From Diadema setosum (lineage: Eukaryota; Echinodermata; Echinoidea; Diadematoida; Diadematidae), in assembly GCF_964275005.1 (NCBI RefSeq), contig NC_092693.1:28780173-28844172 (forward strand): a stretch of 64,000 nucleotides of DNA, read 5' to 3'. The position numbers and the translations under genes are program-made. Positions within the stretch are counted from its first letter, which is position 1, and each line of letters opens with the position of its first letter. Positions 42,301 through 53,654 of the stretch are shown in pieces. The notes under the pieces were generated by a model. It had not been told where the DNA came from. It worked only from the letters and a program-made list of their open reading frames with translations, and did no database searches.

Positions 42301-45300
42301 TTTTAGTAGTCTTTTTCTGTCGTAAAAAAAAGAAGAAGATAGAGCTAAGTTAGTGCCTTGTATGACTGAAATTTCATGTTTGATTATGGCAGATCCAGGG
42401 GTGCCCTGATTGGGGGTGGGGGGAGGGGAAGTGATGGAGAGGAGGGGGATTGTACACATTTACTGCATCTTCTTGATAAATCCCAAGAAGGATTTTCACC
42501 AAACTTCGCAGATACCATCTTTACGGTGATATGGCCTTATATGGTAAACTGAGCTCCACCCCCTCCCACCGCCAGAGGGGGGGGGGGGGGGGGGGAGGAG
42601 TTGAAGTTTTAGGTCCCTAAACTCTGGAATCTGTAATCTTCTTCTGTTGAACCGAAGAATATGGAACTACGTTATATGAAGACACTACAGTTACTAAAAT
42701 TTCAGGTTTGATTATGACGGGTCCAGGAGCGCGCTGATAAGGGGTGTGAGGGGGATTTTCCACATTTTCTGCATAGTCTTGTAAAATATATGACGGATAT
42801 TTGCCAAACTTGGCAGATATTATATTTATGGTGATTCGGTCTTATTTTTTTTTTAATTGAATCCCCCTCCCCCCCTCCGCCGACGAGGAGGGGGGGGGGC
42901 AGAGTCCCTATTCTCTTGATTTTTTTTTTTTACTTCTGTCGAACCGAAAAAGTTAGTGCTGTAAAGACATTAATGACCGAAATCTCGTGTTTGATTATGG
43001 CGGGTCTAGGTGTGCTCTGATCGGGGGTAGGTGAGGGTGAGGGGGAGGGGGTGCTGTTCGTTATTCCGAAGGTTCGCTGTTCCGAAGGTACGTTATTCCA
43101 AAGGGTCGTTAATCCGAATTACGCAAAGTCCCTATACCCAGAGGTTCGTTAATCCGAAAATGAAAAAGGGTTCGTTAATCCGAAAATTTGTGGCGTTATT
43201 CCGAAGGTTCGTTATTCCGAAGACTGGTTAATCCGTAAATGAAATTCGGAACAATGAACCTTCGGAATAACGAATCTTAGGAATAAAGAGCCTTCGGAAT
43301 AACGAACCTTCGGAATAACGAACTGTAACCAGGGGGAGGAGGGGGATTTTCACAATTTTCTCCATCTTCTTGAAAAATCTATGACGAATTTTCACCAAAC
43401 TTGGCCATAGCATCTTTATGGTGATAGTACTGTAAATACAGTTAATGCATGATGTAGGCTCAAGTTTACAATGACAGATGAAGGAATGCCCAAAAAAGGT
43501 GAGTGGGTAGGAAGGAGGCTTAATTTTCACAATTTTTGTCTTTTTCCTGAAAACTCAAGACGCATCCCTCGGATAATAAAATCATATATCAGCTTAAAAA
43601 AAAAAAAAAAAAAAAAACACTTCTGCACAGAAATAATGGAGCTAATAGAGTGCTGGTGCCTGTTATGGTAAGTTAATTAATGAATATTAATGTTAAGTGC
43701 GGCGGAGGCGGATTTGTCACATATTCAGCTTCTTCTTGAAACCCTTATATACTAGATATTTGCCAAGCTTTATCTGGTGATATGACCTCAATTTGTCTAA
43801 ATGAGCACTGCCCCAACTCTAAAGTGGGCATGGTGGGAGGAGATGGAACCCCCCCCCCCTCATCTCCGCCCCTTGAACTTGAAAGGGACCAACACGAGGG
43901 GCGTGGGGTCGTTCGGGTGGAATTCAGAATTTTATTGAAAACCCTATACATATGGAAAAAAAACGGAATACATACTTTTTAAAGAAATTTTCTATACAAA
44001 CAAGAGTAATAGAACACAATCTTATCACATTTTTAGAAGGTAGATCTATACTTTGATGAAATTTCACTTCTGCTTACTAAATGACGTGGGGGCTACCCTG
44101 GTCTTATCCCTAGCTTTGGGGAAGGGGAACAACTTGGACTTGTTGCCCCTTCGAACAAAGTGGGATTCTATTACCCTAGAGATGCTACCTCTCACGTTCC
44201 GTGGAAATCCGTCAAAGATTTCTCAAGAGGACGCAAAATATGTGAAAATCCCCCTCCTCCCCCTCAACCCCCCCCCCTCCCCGATAAAGACACCCCTCGA
44301 TCCGCCACAATCAAACGTGAAATAAAATTTCAATGTCTTCATAGCACTAACTAAGCTCTCTTTTCCGGTTTGACAGAAGAAGATAAAAATTGAGTTTAGG
44401 GACGCCGAGGCTTCAACCCCCCCCCCCCCCTTAAGCAGTGTGTGTGTGTGTGTGTGTGTATGGGAGGGGGCTCATTTTAACAAATTTAAGAAACCGTAAA
44501 GAGGCAATCTGCCAATTTTGGTGAAAATCTGTCGTAGATTTTTCAAGAAGGTGCTGAAAATGTGGAAAATTCCTCTCTTTGCCCTCACCCCCTCGATCTG
44601 GAGACCCCTTGATCCGCGCCATAACCAAACACGAAATTTCATTCATTAACGCTGTGTCTTCATAACACTAACTTAGCTCTATCTTTATCGGTTTGACAGA
44701 AGAAGATTAAATTCCAGAGTTTAGGGACGTTGAAGCTTCAACCCCCCCCCCCCCCCCCCTTCGGCGTTGGGGGAAGGGGGGGGGGGGGAGGCTCATTTGA
44801 ACAAATTAAGATCATAATTATTACCATAATCTTGCTATCTGTCAAGTTTGGGGAAAATCCCTCATAGATATTTCGAGAAGATGCTAAAAATGTGGAATAT
44901 TTTTTTTTTTTTTTTGGGGGGGGGGGGCATTGAAACCTGGCCCTTGACCCTTAACCTTTGACCTTTGACCTTCTGGCTGGAAATTTCCCGGAAAATCTCC
45001 ATTAGGTAATGCACGTATATATTAAGTTTTAAAACTAATAATGCAAGCATTGCATATACTAGTATATGAGGGAAATAGTAAAATTTTGAGGAGTTGACCT
45101 TGACCTTTGACCCCCTGACTATTGACCCACGACCCCTAAATTCCCTAGATAATCCCTGCCAGTCAGTACATGCGTATGCACCAAGTTCCATGAAGATACA
45201 TTGAACCATTTGCGAGAAAAGTGATATTGCAACATTTTCACTCACCTTTGACCTTTTGACCTTTGACCTTATGACATGAAACTCTCTTTGGAGAATCTTT

Positions 45301-47068
45301 ACGCAGTAGTACATGTCTACACTAAGTTTGAAGAAAATACCTTTGGGCATTGCATAGATATGGGGGAAATAGCAACATGTTTAGCATTTGACCTTGACCT
45401 TTTGACCTTTGACCTCTTGCCAATGTCACTAAGATCTACTCAACTAATTGTCTCATCATACATCATCCTTGGACCAAGTCTGGTGAAAGCTACTTCATCC
45501 AGTTTTGAGTTATCACGTAAACAGATACATTTTAGGATTTGACCTTGATCTTTGACCTTTGACCTCTGTCCGATTTCACTAGAGTACTTATCAAGTAATT
45601 GTCCCATCATACATCATCCTCCGACAAAGTTTGGTGAAATTTGCTCGATCCAGTCTTGAGTTATCGCGTAAACGGATACAATTTCATGATTTGACCTTGA
45701 CCTTTGACCTCTGACCTTAGGCCGATTTCACCCAAAATCTTATCAAATAATTACCCCATCATACTTTATACTTGGACCAAGTTTGGTAAAATTCCAGTCA
45801 ATATTACTCAAGTTACCGCGTAAACGAAAGCGGACGGACGTACGGACGGACGGACGGACAACCCGAAAACATAATGCCTCCGGTACCACTTCGTGGCGGA
45901 GGCATAAAAAGACAGATGGTCGCTAAGACAGGTGGTAAAGATGGTAATGGTTCGTGCGCAGCTTTGATTGAGAGTTTCTCTTCCATCTCTACATAATATA
46001 GGTGAAATGAATGGTTTGCACATTTCCCTGCGACGTTTTGCACATTTCCCGGCAAAATTGAACATTTGCACATTTCCCGGCGTCACGTTTGCACATTTCC
46101 CGTTGATGAAATTTAGAGATTTGCACATTTCCCGGCAAGACGTTTGCACATTTCCCGGCGTTTGCACATTTCCCGGCGAGACGTTTGCACATTTCCAGGC
46201 GTTTGCACATTTCCCGGCGTTTGCACATTTCCCGGCTCCACAAGGGCTCGATCCTTCCCTAAAATTCTTTCTCAAACTTCCGCCTTCTGTGTGTCAAAGT
46301 GGTGCTGTGTTCCCATCCATGTAAAAGTTCACGGATGGGATATTTCTGGCTTTACCAGTCGTAACTTAAGATAGACTAATGTTACCTCAGAATTAGCCTT
46401 CACTACCATTTCACCAGTCTATCTCAGTCAACGAAAAAAGAAAGAATGCTCATATTTTGTTTGATTCCATGTTGCATGTCTGTTCTGTATAACAGAGGGA
46501 AATCGCCTCTCCCCAGTCTGTAATCATCCTTCATAATGATAAATTTGGTAACATGCTATAATTCTGCATAATGTCATACTCATACGTTTGCAAAAAGTAA
46601 ACAAGCAAATAAAAAAGCGAAGCAAGTGTGCTTAACGGTTCAACACAACTACAAAAAAACAACAACGTGATGTGATCAAGAACCAATCATATCTATCTTA
46701 TATACCTGTTGTACAAAACGACATCAGGCTTCCACAAACTAGAGATGGGAATCCTCAACACGTCCACGTTGCTGTAGTCTTCCGGATTCCACACCAGGCG
46801 GGAGTCGCTCCACATCTGGAATCATCATTAGTGTTGTGAAAAAAAAGATGGAAATTTGGAGTACTTGCAGGGGGGAAATATTTTTGTTATGATCATCAGG
46901 CTGTCTTCAGCATGCAGCAATTGCATAGGATCTCTATTTTGTTACTGGGGATATATAAAGACTGTATGAATTATCATGTGCGAAGATATATCATTATGTG
47001 ATATACATAAAAGATGTTATTCATAATGATCAAGATTCCATGTGTTTAGATAGATAGATTAGATAGAT

Positions 47069-47125
<57 letters not shown>

Positions 47126-50100
47126 GGGTAGATAGATAGATAGACAGACAGATAGATAGATAGATAGATATAGATTGATAGATAGATGGATATATAATAT
47201 GTTTGAATTATCATGGGGAGGGAATTGTCTATAGGTTGGCTGTATCAAGTTTTTCATACCATAATCTATATATACGAGTTTTTTGCATGCTTCTGTATAC
47301 CATTATTCTCTCTCTCTCCCTCTCTCTCCAATGCAGCTCATGAGTCTCATCGAATACAATCAACCAGTAGCACACAGACACATACATTTTGAAGCCCCAG
47401 GCAGAGACTCTAACTCTCCCTCTTTCGACAGGAGATCTCCCGCCGAAAGCCCATTTTTGCAAAATCTCCTGTTCTCCCGCTTGAGATCTAATTTCTCCCG
47501 CATGAAATAATTTCTAATACTTAGTGTTATCGTATATTTAAAAACAAGCCTTAGATAGCACGAGAAAGCATCTAGAACCCTAGAGCTGGACCCCGGCCAC
47601 AAGGAACTTCGCGCACATGAGTTGGAGTCTCCCGTTTGCTAGGGGTTTCAGGCGGGAGAACCTCCAGATCAGAAGGTGCTTGGGGTTGGAGTCTCTGCCC
47701 AGGTGCACATTGCCACTAGTGTAATTTAATGCCCTGCAGGGAAAATGAGTACAGATAGAGGGCCATCACGCGAGAAACAACAAGAGACTCACTGCTTGAC
47801 TTTCTTTGTTCTTGAAAGACAGTAGTAAAAATATCCCAAGGGTCTTGTAGTAAGACTACTATTGAAGGTACGAAGAGAGCTACCGAAAAAAAAAAAAAAA
47901 AAAAAAAAAACAACAACAACAACAATGAAGAATCTTGGAACGTCAACATTTTCCAATAAAATTATTGTTTGGTTTGTTGTTGTTGGGTTTTTTTTTTTCT
48001 TTTTTGACTCACCAACGTCTCCCACACATCAATTTCAATTCTGCCTTTGAATAGTTCCTGCAAAATCAAGAAAAGGAAAAAAAAAAAACAATCAGGTTAA
48101 TTTCTGAATTGTAAGCGCAATTACACGTTAAAAAATAAAACAAAACATACGTTTATAAAGATAACAAAACAGTCTACCAAATCAGTTATATTAAGACCAC
48201 AACTCTATAGTACAGAACACTAAATAAACTAGATATCTGCTCAACAAACAACATCAGCGAAACTGTGAGAAATTTAGTTCCGTTTTTCGACAAAACATAA
48301 CACACCAGAAAAAAAATGACAAAATGATATTTGTTTATTTGCTAAATCGTTGTAAACTCTTTGTCTTTCGCAATGTGCCGTTTACAACATTTTTTTTTTA
48401 CTCACAGAAAAGAGAATGAAGTGTATGCTATGTTCTGTCGAAAAATGAAAATTAATCTAAAGGGAATTGAAATGAACTGTTGATTATTCACCCTAAAGTT
48501 TCCAATAAACTTATGGAGACTCAGGGAGGTATGCAGGACTATATGAAGCTCAGGTTATTCATAGATATTGAAAACATTATTTCTCAGTGCTCTCGAATGT
48601 TTTGAAATGCAGCGCCACGTTCATGATCGCATTACATCAGGCAACTGATAACAGCCTTTTGGATTTATGCATAGTAGACATAATATTGACATGATGGGAT
48701 CTATGACCATAATAATGATGATAATAATGATGATAATATTATGTTCTTCAATCAAATGAAAATACTCACAACATCTGCGATGGCTCGCAATGTCGGTGAA
48801 AACGAAATGTTGTGCATTTTGTCAAAGTGCGGAATGAGATCCTTGTCATAGTTACTAAAGAGATCATCTCTCAGCCGCTTGTGGTCTGCAGGAATGAACG
48901 AAGGGGGAAAATCAGACGACGGGGCGGGGACAATTATTTAAGATCATATTATTATTGTCACAAAGCTCCCATTTCACGAATATCTTACTCGCAGCGACAA
49001 TTTTGTCACAATGATGACAGTATGCATGCATCGAAAAATGTTACCATTTGAAGACTACACATTTCTATCGAGAACACAGAAGCGAGCTCCTCCCCGCTAG
49101 TGACTAGTATATGAAAACTTAGCATAAATACAATAATTATCTTATGAACAAGGTTTCATCTCTATCTGTACTCTTCAACATAGCTTATATACTAAGGTCT
49201 TAAGTGAGTTTTCCATAGATTCTTTTTCAGAAATGTCATAAAAATATGCTCCATTTTTTTTATCGCATGTGATTCTTCTGCAAATGAAATAACAGATCCT
49301 GTTTTATATTACTTTTTCAATGAGGTACGTTTTATCAGTATTGGAATTTATGTAAAATCTAGTGTGTTTTTTCTACAGTGTAATCTCTTTATGAAGTAAT
49401 CATTTGAGTTCAGATTTCCCTCTATATTAACAATATGGTATGATGAAGCTTGAGCAAACTCAAAAATATTTTTCTTCAAAAACACATTTATCCATTTAAT
49501 GGCATACATATCATCAAAGAGCATCTCATGCTTTCTACAATTTTCCTCAATAGTCACAAGCATTCTTTCAACCAAAATTCAACCAATTCTGAAGAACAAA
49601 TTGAAAGTGAAAGGATCTATGAATTCAGCGTTGTATTGCCAACTTTGCTGTAGAATGCTAAAATTCTAAAACTTGAACTTGAACCTGAAAAAAAAAATGG
49701 TTACAGTTCGTTATTCCGAAGGTTCGTTATTTCGAAGGCTCTTTAGTCCGAAGGTTCGCTATTCCAAAGGTTCGTTATTCCGAATTTCATTTTTGGATCA
49801 ACGAACCCTCGGAATAACGCCACAAATGTTCGGATTAACGAACCCTTTTTCATTTTTCTGATTAACGTACCTGTATAGGGAATTTGTGTGTTTCGGATTA
49901 ACGAACCTTCGGAAAAACGAACCTTCGGAATAACAAACCTTCGGAAAAACGAACAGCACCCAAAAAGATAACCTCAGTATCTTACTCATATCTATTACTT
50001 AAGCAAACGTAATTTCCTTTAAAAACAAAACAAAACGACACACACACAAAAAAAGGTGTCATATTGACTCAAAGGCATCCGGCCAATCGTCGTCATTTCT

Positions 50101-51004
50101 TCGAGTTTCTTTCTTGACTTTACCCAAATCCATAATGACTTCCATTTTTTACCAAATTACCAATGAGAGAGCACCCCCCCCCCCCCGTGTTCTCCTGATT
50201 GGCATTGAAAGAAAGAAGACTACAGCTGGGGGGGGGGGGGGGTCGTAAAAGAAGAAAAAAAAAAGATGAATACCTATCCCGTTTGGTCGCTTCAAAAATA
50301 TCTGTTTTCAATTTTGAACCCCCCCCCCCGCCAAAAAAAAAAAAAAAAAAAAAAAAAAGAAGTCCTAGCTACGTGTCTGGACTTATGGACGCAGTTATTC
50401 TCTTCACTGCAGGCGACATGTTATTTCCCCCCTGAGTGCTTTGCTTGTTATAACACACTTTAGCACTTCCCGCCATCTTTTCCCCCCATTTTCTTCGTTT
50501 GTCCGTGTGTTTATTCGACCGTGTGATATGCAAACGCGACGAGTGTATCTTTCAAGCTGAAATGAATGCTCTGGATCAAAGGTCCATTTGCACCAGCAAG
50601 TTTGACTGTCTCCCTTTCTCACACAAATAGTAACACACGAAAACGTGTGTAAGAATTTCACAACTCTAGGTGGACAAGAAAATAAGAGTATGATACAATG
50701 TACGGTTGCCGCTATTGAATCATGAGCACCGAGCATACGAATGAATTCCTTACAGAGAACACTGCATCATTATCAATTAACTTAAACCAATATGCTTCTA
50801 ATCTCCCAAAACTACACAGAAACTAAGGACAATTCTACAGTTGAACAAGACTACAATTATTGCCAAAGGAGGGAACAAAGTATAGGCCTAGAAGATATTT
50901 AAAATCTCGAAAGGAGGATGGTGGAGGATTATTAAATACAAACCTTGGCAGGTGGCACCACTCAAAAGAGCCAAACTAATAGCAACAGCACACAAAGACA
51001 TCAT
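30105..51004 (-). CDS. Nicotinic acetylcholine receptor-like Cys-loop subunit, complete (7 coding exons, 357 aa)
   Basis: A pentameric ligand-gated ion channel subunit of the plasma membrane. The seven exons join in frame to 1074 bp. Order: signal peptide (1 to about 19), an extracellular domain with a possible N-glycosylation site (Asn46), a Cys-loop of exactly 13 residues between Cys143 and Cys157, then TM1 (about 228-246), TM2 (254-274), TM3 (284-308) and TM4 (332-356). The aromatic ligand box is intact: Trp76 (loop D), Tyr109 (A), Trp164 (B), Tyr205 and Tyr212 with vicinal Cys207-Cys208 (C), so it is alpha-type by motif. Exons of 45 and 110 bp match the classical nicotinic receptor gene layout. 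Two oddities: the TM3-TM4 loop is only about 23 residues, and TM2 carries Ile and Val where Thr/Ser are usual at 2' and 6'. The subtype and ligand cannot be decided from sequence. Confidence 0.93.
30294..30355 (+). repeat. (TG)n microsatellite in receptor intron 6
   Basis: A TG dinucleotide tract of about 60 bp with two TATG interruptions, between exon 7 and copy B of the hairpin-ended element. Confidence 0.9.
30453..32812 (+). mobile_element. Hairpin-ended element, copy B (about 2.36 kb) in receptor intron 6
   Basis: It matches copy A from TAGAGATTGTAATTTGTCA to the closing hairpin GGTGATCCGAG..CTCGGATCACC (32782-32809) and TAA, with the same internal duplication and about the same length. 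It makes up some 90 percent of the intron between TM3 and TM4 exons. Short - strand frames are similar in both copies (12953-13195 and 32194-32436), but they run through repeat sequence without a recognised domain. Confidence 0.75.
32837..33325 (-). CDS. Receptor coding exon 6: loops B and C, TM1-TM3 (residues 156-318)
   Basis: A 489-bp exon encoding TCELIWGSWAHHTE, the YACCEESY loop C and three membrane helices. SGER precedes TM2, which keeps the -1' glutamate of cation channels, but the pore face reads Ile2', Val6', Ile9', Val13'. After TM3 it continues FYRRDSPSPSK and stops at a GTGGGT donor. Copy B of the 2.36-kb element ends only 22 bp beyond that donor. Confidence 0.95.
33713..34090 (+). 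other. Unrecognised 125-codon open frame in receptor intron 5
   Basis: The frame is intact but resembles no family known to me. It includes a low-complexity FVCLFV stretch from a TTTG repeat, and lies inside an intron on the opposite strand. It is most likely a chance frame. Confidence 0.15.
35013..36274 (-). mobile_element. 158-bp-repeat element, copy 3 (inverted, receptor intron 5)
   Basis: Read on the - strand it starts with the GTCCCC..GGGGAC hairpin (36274-36245), passes a run of GTGTCCG words and about six 158-bp units, and ends with CCGGTGGGGACA and GCGTAATTTCTGCTTTTCC. Relative to its host gene it is in sense orientation, as are copies 1 and 2 in DUS2. Confidence 0.8.
36301..36363 (+). 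repeat. (AT)n tract followed by a T(n)G(n) junction
   Basis: About 30 bp of AT repeat, then about 19 T, then 12 G, starting 27 bp beyond copy 3 of the 158-bp-repeat element. Confidence 0.8.
36603..36735 (-). CDS. Receptor coding exon 5, first half of the Cys-loop (residues 111-155)
   Basis: Encodes SVETTQSVTDILALVYADGT and IKAQCAMDVSRYPYDEQ. The acceptor is GGATAACAG; a later AG seven codons downstream would shift into a stop, so phase fixes this one. The donor GTGAAT splits the Cys-loop between Gln155 and Thr156. Confidence 0.93.
36872..37117 (-). mobile_element. tRNA-derived SINE with (AT)n tail, receptor intron 4
   Basis: On the - strand GTGGCCGAGCAGTTTAAGG (A box) and CCCGGGTTCGATTCCC (B box) are spaced as in a tRNA. 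A roughly 150-bp unrelated body follows, ending at the AT microsatellite at 36841-36872. The acceptor stem and T stem do not pair fully, so this is a SINE and not a tRNA gene. Confidence 0.6.
40290..40438. mobile_element. 150-bp MITE of the GTTTCAT-end group, member 3
   Basis: GGTCCCGTTTCATAAAACTT and AAGCTTTATGAAACGGGGCC form the ends. The core has TTAGCCAATCAGATGCAA, the complement of the TGATTGGCT core in members 1 and 2. Confidence 0.8.
41096..41900. mobile_element. piggyBac-like MITE nested in the foldback element
   Basis: The ends CCCTAAAGGGGC and GCCCTTTTAGGG are inverted, and TTAA flanks both sides (41092-41095, 41901-41904). CCC-starting ends with a TTAA duplication define the piggyBac type. 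It is 805 bp long and non-coding, with long G and C runs just inside the ends. Confidence 0.75.
41930..43050 (+). repeat. Array of about 300-340-bp G-run repeats, forward block
   Basis: Diverged units each contain TGTTTGATTATGGC, a G-rich run, ATTTTCACCAAACTTG, GTGATATGGTCTTAT and GCCTCAGAGTCCCTAAACTC. A C-run meets a G-run in most units. At least four units are recognisable. Confidence 0.65.
43051..43330. mobile_element. GTTATTCCGAAGG-type MITE, copy 1
   Basis: It starts GTGCTGTTCGTTATTCCG and ends CGGAATAACGAACTGTAACC. Between them are many copies of TTCGTTATTCCGAAGG in both orientations. The same outer words bound the copy at 49698-49961 in inverse orientation. Confidence 0.7.
44160..44760 (-). 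repeat. Array of 300-340-bp G-run repeats, inverted block
   Basis: The same units as at 41930-43050 but in reverse complement (for example GTCTTCATAGCACTAAC, ATCCGCCACAATCAAAC, TTCAACCCCCC). Together the two blocks form a large, diverged inverted arrangement inside the foldback element. Confidence 0.55.
44930..45910 (+). repeat. TGACCTTTGACC-rich repeat ending in a TGCCTCCG..CGGAGGCA hairpin
   Basis: This block of about 1 kb repeats GACCTTGACCTTTGACC and CATACATCATCC-type units, then a CGGACGGACGGACGG run. It closes with the hairpin TGCCTCCG/CGGAGGCA at 45875-45904. I recall this hairpin end from dispersed repeats of marine invertebrates. The left border is uncertain. A T(n)G(n) junction at 44900-44927 precedes it. 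Confidence 0.6.
46706..46815 (-). CDS. Receptor coding exon 4, 110 bp (residues 75-110)
   Basis: Encodes MWSDSRLVWNPEDYSNVDVL and SSLWKPDVVLYN, with loop D Trp76 and loop A Tyr109. 110 bp is the canonical size of this exon in the family. It ends in AG before GTATAT and is completed to Ser by exon 5. Confidence 0.95.
47047..47190 (+). repeat. (GATA)n microsatellite, receptor intron 3
   Basis: A GATA tetranucleotide tract of nearly 150 bp with a few substitutions. Confidence 0.9.
47397..47703. mobile_element. MITE with CCAGGCAGAGACTC ends, receptor intron 3
   Basis: CCCAGGCAGAGACTCTAAC and GTTGGAGTCTCTGCCCAGG are inverted ends about 307 bp apart. Inner parts also pair (GGAGATCTCCCGCC, GGCGGGAGAACC). 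No convincing target duplication was found. Confidence 0.6.
48013..48057 (-). CDS. Receptor coding exon 3, 45 bp (residues 60-74)
   Basis: Encodes ELFKGRIEIDVWETL. Exactly 45 bp is the usual length of this exon in nicotinic receptor genes. The acceptor is TTTTGCAG and the donor GTGAGT, in phase 0 at both ends. Confidence 0.92.
48770..48885 (-). CDS. Receptor coding exon 2 (residues 21-59)
   Basis: Encodes DHKRLRDDLFSNYDKDLIPH and FDKMHNISFSPTLRAIADV, the N-terminal helix and first strands. It is similar in pattern to the EHETRLVAKLFEDY region of nicotinic subunits. The acceptor is TTCCTGCAG and the donor GTGAGT. Confidence 0.9.
49698..49961. mobile_element. GTTATTCCGAAGG-type MITE, copy 2 (receptor intron 1)
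   Basis: It starts GGTTACAGTTCGTTATTCCG and ends CGAACAGCACCC, the mirror of the copy at 43051-43330. The body again alternates TTCGTTATTCCGAAGG and its complement. Confidence 0.75.
50944..51004 (-). CDS. Receptor coding exon 1, signal peptide (residues 1-20)
   Basis: Encodes MMSLCAVAISLALLSGATCQ plus one base before a GTTTGT donor. This is a short hydrophobic leader with a likely cleavage near the Ala-Thr-Cys. The AAG before ATG gives A at -3. The exon probably begins at 51031, after a T-rich acceptor (CAG at 51034-51032), so the start codon lies 27 bp inside a second exon. Confidence 0.88.
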
Positions 51005-51098
51005 CTTGATGGAATGTGTTTGATGTCACGTCTGAAAAAAAAAATCGAAATATAACAAGAATGGCAAGATGATTGAACTGCCCATTGCACCTTGAGTT

Positions 51099-51139
<41 letters not shown>

Positions 51140-51809
51140 AGGCATGATGACAATTTCTAAGCAACCACTGCTGGTACAAGAAGGAGATAAACATAAAACA
51201 GCAGAAACCCCAAAACAACAAAAACGCTCTTTATCGAAGATTTTATTTTACTTTTTTTTTTTTCAGAGAAATAGAGGAGTATGGTTATAACGGCAATGAA
51301 AGGAATTCTGAAAGTTTGGCAATGCTGATAATTAAAACGATGGTATGAATACGGATCACCAGTTGTACTATATCACCATGAGTGTTACTTCATCATTAAT
51401 ATTGCGTCATCGCTCTTTCATTTGCCATCGTTTCCACTGTTCTCTTTGACTAATAGTAAAAGACGAGTTCACAGTATTATATGCATGGATTGAGTGAATG
51501 CAGTGGTATTAGTAGAACACACCACTGACAATCCCTTCACAAGTTATCAATTTTTAAAGTTTATATAAACACGCTACAATTAACTATATGCAGATGTCAA
51601 TGACATTCACACATACTGACAGACAAATCATTTGTGCAAACTTGATACGAGTCATTTAGTGATGAAATTCGCAACTATATAGCAAAATAGTCGAGGCAAA
51701 ATGTCATGCCGTACATCGAGCATGAGTGTTTGGAAGTCAAATCGACTTCTTCACATCTACACATGCTTTTTTGCAGTGACTGTTGAAAGTGTATACATTC
51801 TAGTACTGC

Positions 51810-52376
51810 TTAAAGGACAAGTCAACCTTCATATACATAAGGATTGAGTGAATGCAGCAATATTAGTAGAACATATTAATGAAAGTTTGAGGGAAATGGG
51901 ACAATCCATTAAAAAGTTATGAATCTTTAAAGTGTCTGCGCAGTCAGTGCTGGATGAGAAGACTACTACGGTGTATGATGTCACATGCGTACAACGATAT
52001 AACGAAAATAAGAAGAGAATTTCACAAAACTTTACTTTTTGAATAAAGTGCACTTTTCTTCGACTTTTTACTGACGTATGTTAAGGGTTATATTATTCCC
52101 CCTACCTTCTGAAAGACAGAAGTCGAGTGTTCTTTTGTGATGCGAGAAAAATGAAAATTTGTTGAATTTTCTTTATTCTTTCTTTATATCGTTGTACACA
52201 TGTGACATTACAAGCTATAGTAGTCTTTTAATCCAGCCGTGACTTAGCAGAAATTTCAAAAATTCATCAATTATGAACGGATTGTCCAATTTTTCTCAAA
52301 CTATCACTGATGTGTTCTACCAATACTGCTGCATTCACTCAACCCACATGTCTATAAAGGTGAACTTGTCCTTAAA
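51810..52376. mobile_element. MITE with TTAAAGGACAAGT ends and about 100-bp arms
   Basis: TTAAAGGACAAGTCAACCTT is mirrored by AAGGTGAACTTGTCCTTAA. The arms continue with TGAGTGAATGCAGCA and TGCTGCATTCACTCA. Degraded relatives of the inner arm occur near 51485-51560 and 52600-52720. Confidence 0.75.
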
Positions 52377-53654
52377 CTTAACCTCACGTGTGGAGTCGGT
52401 CGTTGACAGGAATTGAAACTAATGTCTTTCCCTTACTTCTCCCAACATGTGCAGCCTAACATACATAAAACGTGGTTTCCAGCAGTGCAATTACAGCTAC
52501 AAGCAATTCCTTCTGCCGAGAGGGACAAAGTGGGTTAAACATCTTGCTTATAGCGATCATGAGAACCCAGGGCTTTTGAAAAGGGGGGTGATGGTCAAAT
52601 ATCACTTGTAATGTGGATCGAGCGAATGCAGCATTATCAAAAAAAAAAAACAAAACACACAGGCGAAGTTTGAGGGAAATAATTGCATGATATGCTCAAA
52701 AGTTGTTAATGTTTAAAGTTTTGGTGCTGCCAGTATAGACTACAGTTCGTGACATCACTGCAAAACAAACAAAGGAAATTCGACATGATAATTTTCTTTT
52801 TCTTTTGAGCATAATAAATGAGCACTACGACTTTTCTCTTTCATATCGCATGAGGAATAAATAATATTTCCGTAACATGATTTTGGTTGTAGCAAGACGA
52901 GGAAATGTGTACGTTTCATTAAAAAAAAAAGAAGAAAGAAAGAATTATGTTCGGATGTCATTCCCCTTTTTCATAAAGTATGAGGCCTCCAAACTCCACC
53001 ACATTGCTCCAGTTGCATGGGCACATACGTGGGTATTGTTCTACCTCTACCGATCTTCCAAAGTTGTATCTTCCGATTATTCCATAGTTTCTTTGTTGTT
53101 GTTGTTGTTGTTTTTTTTTTAGTTTTTTCGCTCCATCTTCCATCTAAACATCACAATCACAGAACCAAGTCATTAAAGCGTTGTTATGTAAATGTTATTA
53201 TTTTACTTCTTCTTCTTCTTGTCTATATACCCTGCATGCACAGTAGTGTTATTGACTCCAAATGAAATAGAACACTTTGTGTACACTGATAATGATCTAC
53301 ATAATGTTTCACAAGACACAACTCCATTGTTTGCATTTCTTTCTTTATCCTTTCTCTTTTACATGAATCAATAAAGTTGAAGGATACATTAAATCAGCCT
53401 ACACAGTATTGTTGTATCCCCTTCTTTGGAAATAATATATGGCCAGAATCTGAACAAAGAAAGAAGACGAAAAGAAACAGATGCTTGTTAATGTGGGGGC
53501 TATAGTATTACCTAGCGAGAGAGTGAGAGAGGGAGGGGGGGGGGAGAGAAAGAAAGAAAGAAAGAAAGAAAGAAAAAGTCATCATCACATAATATACACA
53601 TATTTAAACACATACACTAACATGTATAAAGATTCCACCCAACCAAGTACACCT

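Larger units (their letters stand above)
40794..46242. mobile_element. Foldback-type element, 5.4 kb, with tandem-repeat termini
   Basis: Both ends are inverted blocks of about 230-245 bp (40794-41038 and 46013-46242) made of 18-24-bp units of the form CGGGAAATGTGCAAACG. The outermost sequence is TGTGGAGCCGGG at each end. A 5-bp duplication AGGGC flanks it (40789-40793 and 46243-46247). The arms match unit by unit, including the unusual ATTTCATCAACGGGAAA unit, so they are two ends of one element or a precise inverted duplication. No transposase frame is seen. The interior holds a piggyBac-like MITE, G/C-rich arrays, another MITE and a TGACCTTTGACC-rich block. Confidence 0.65.
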
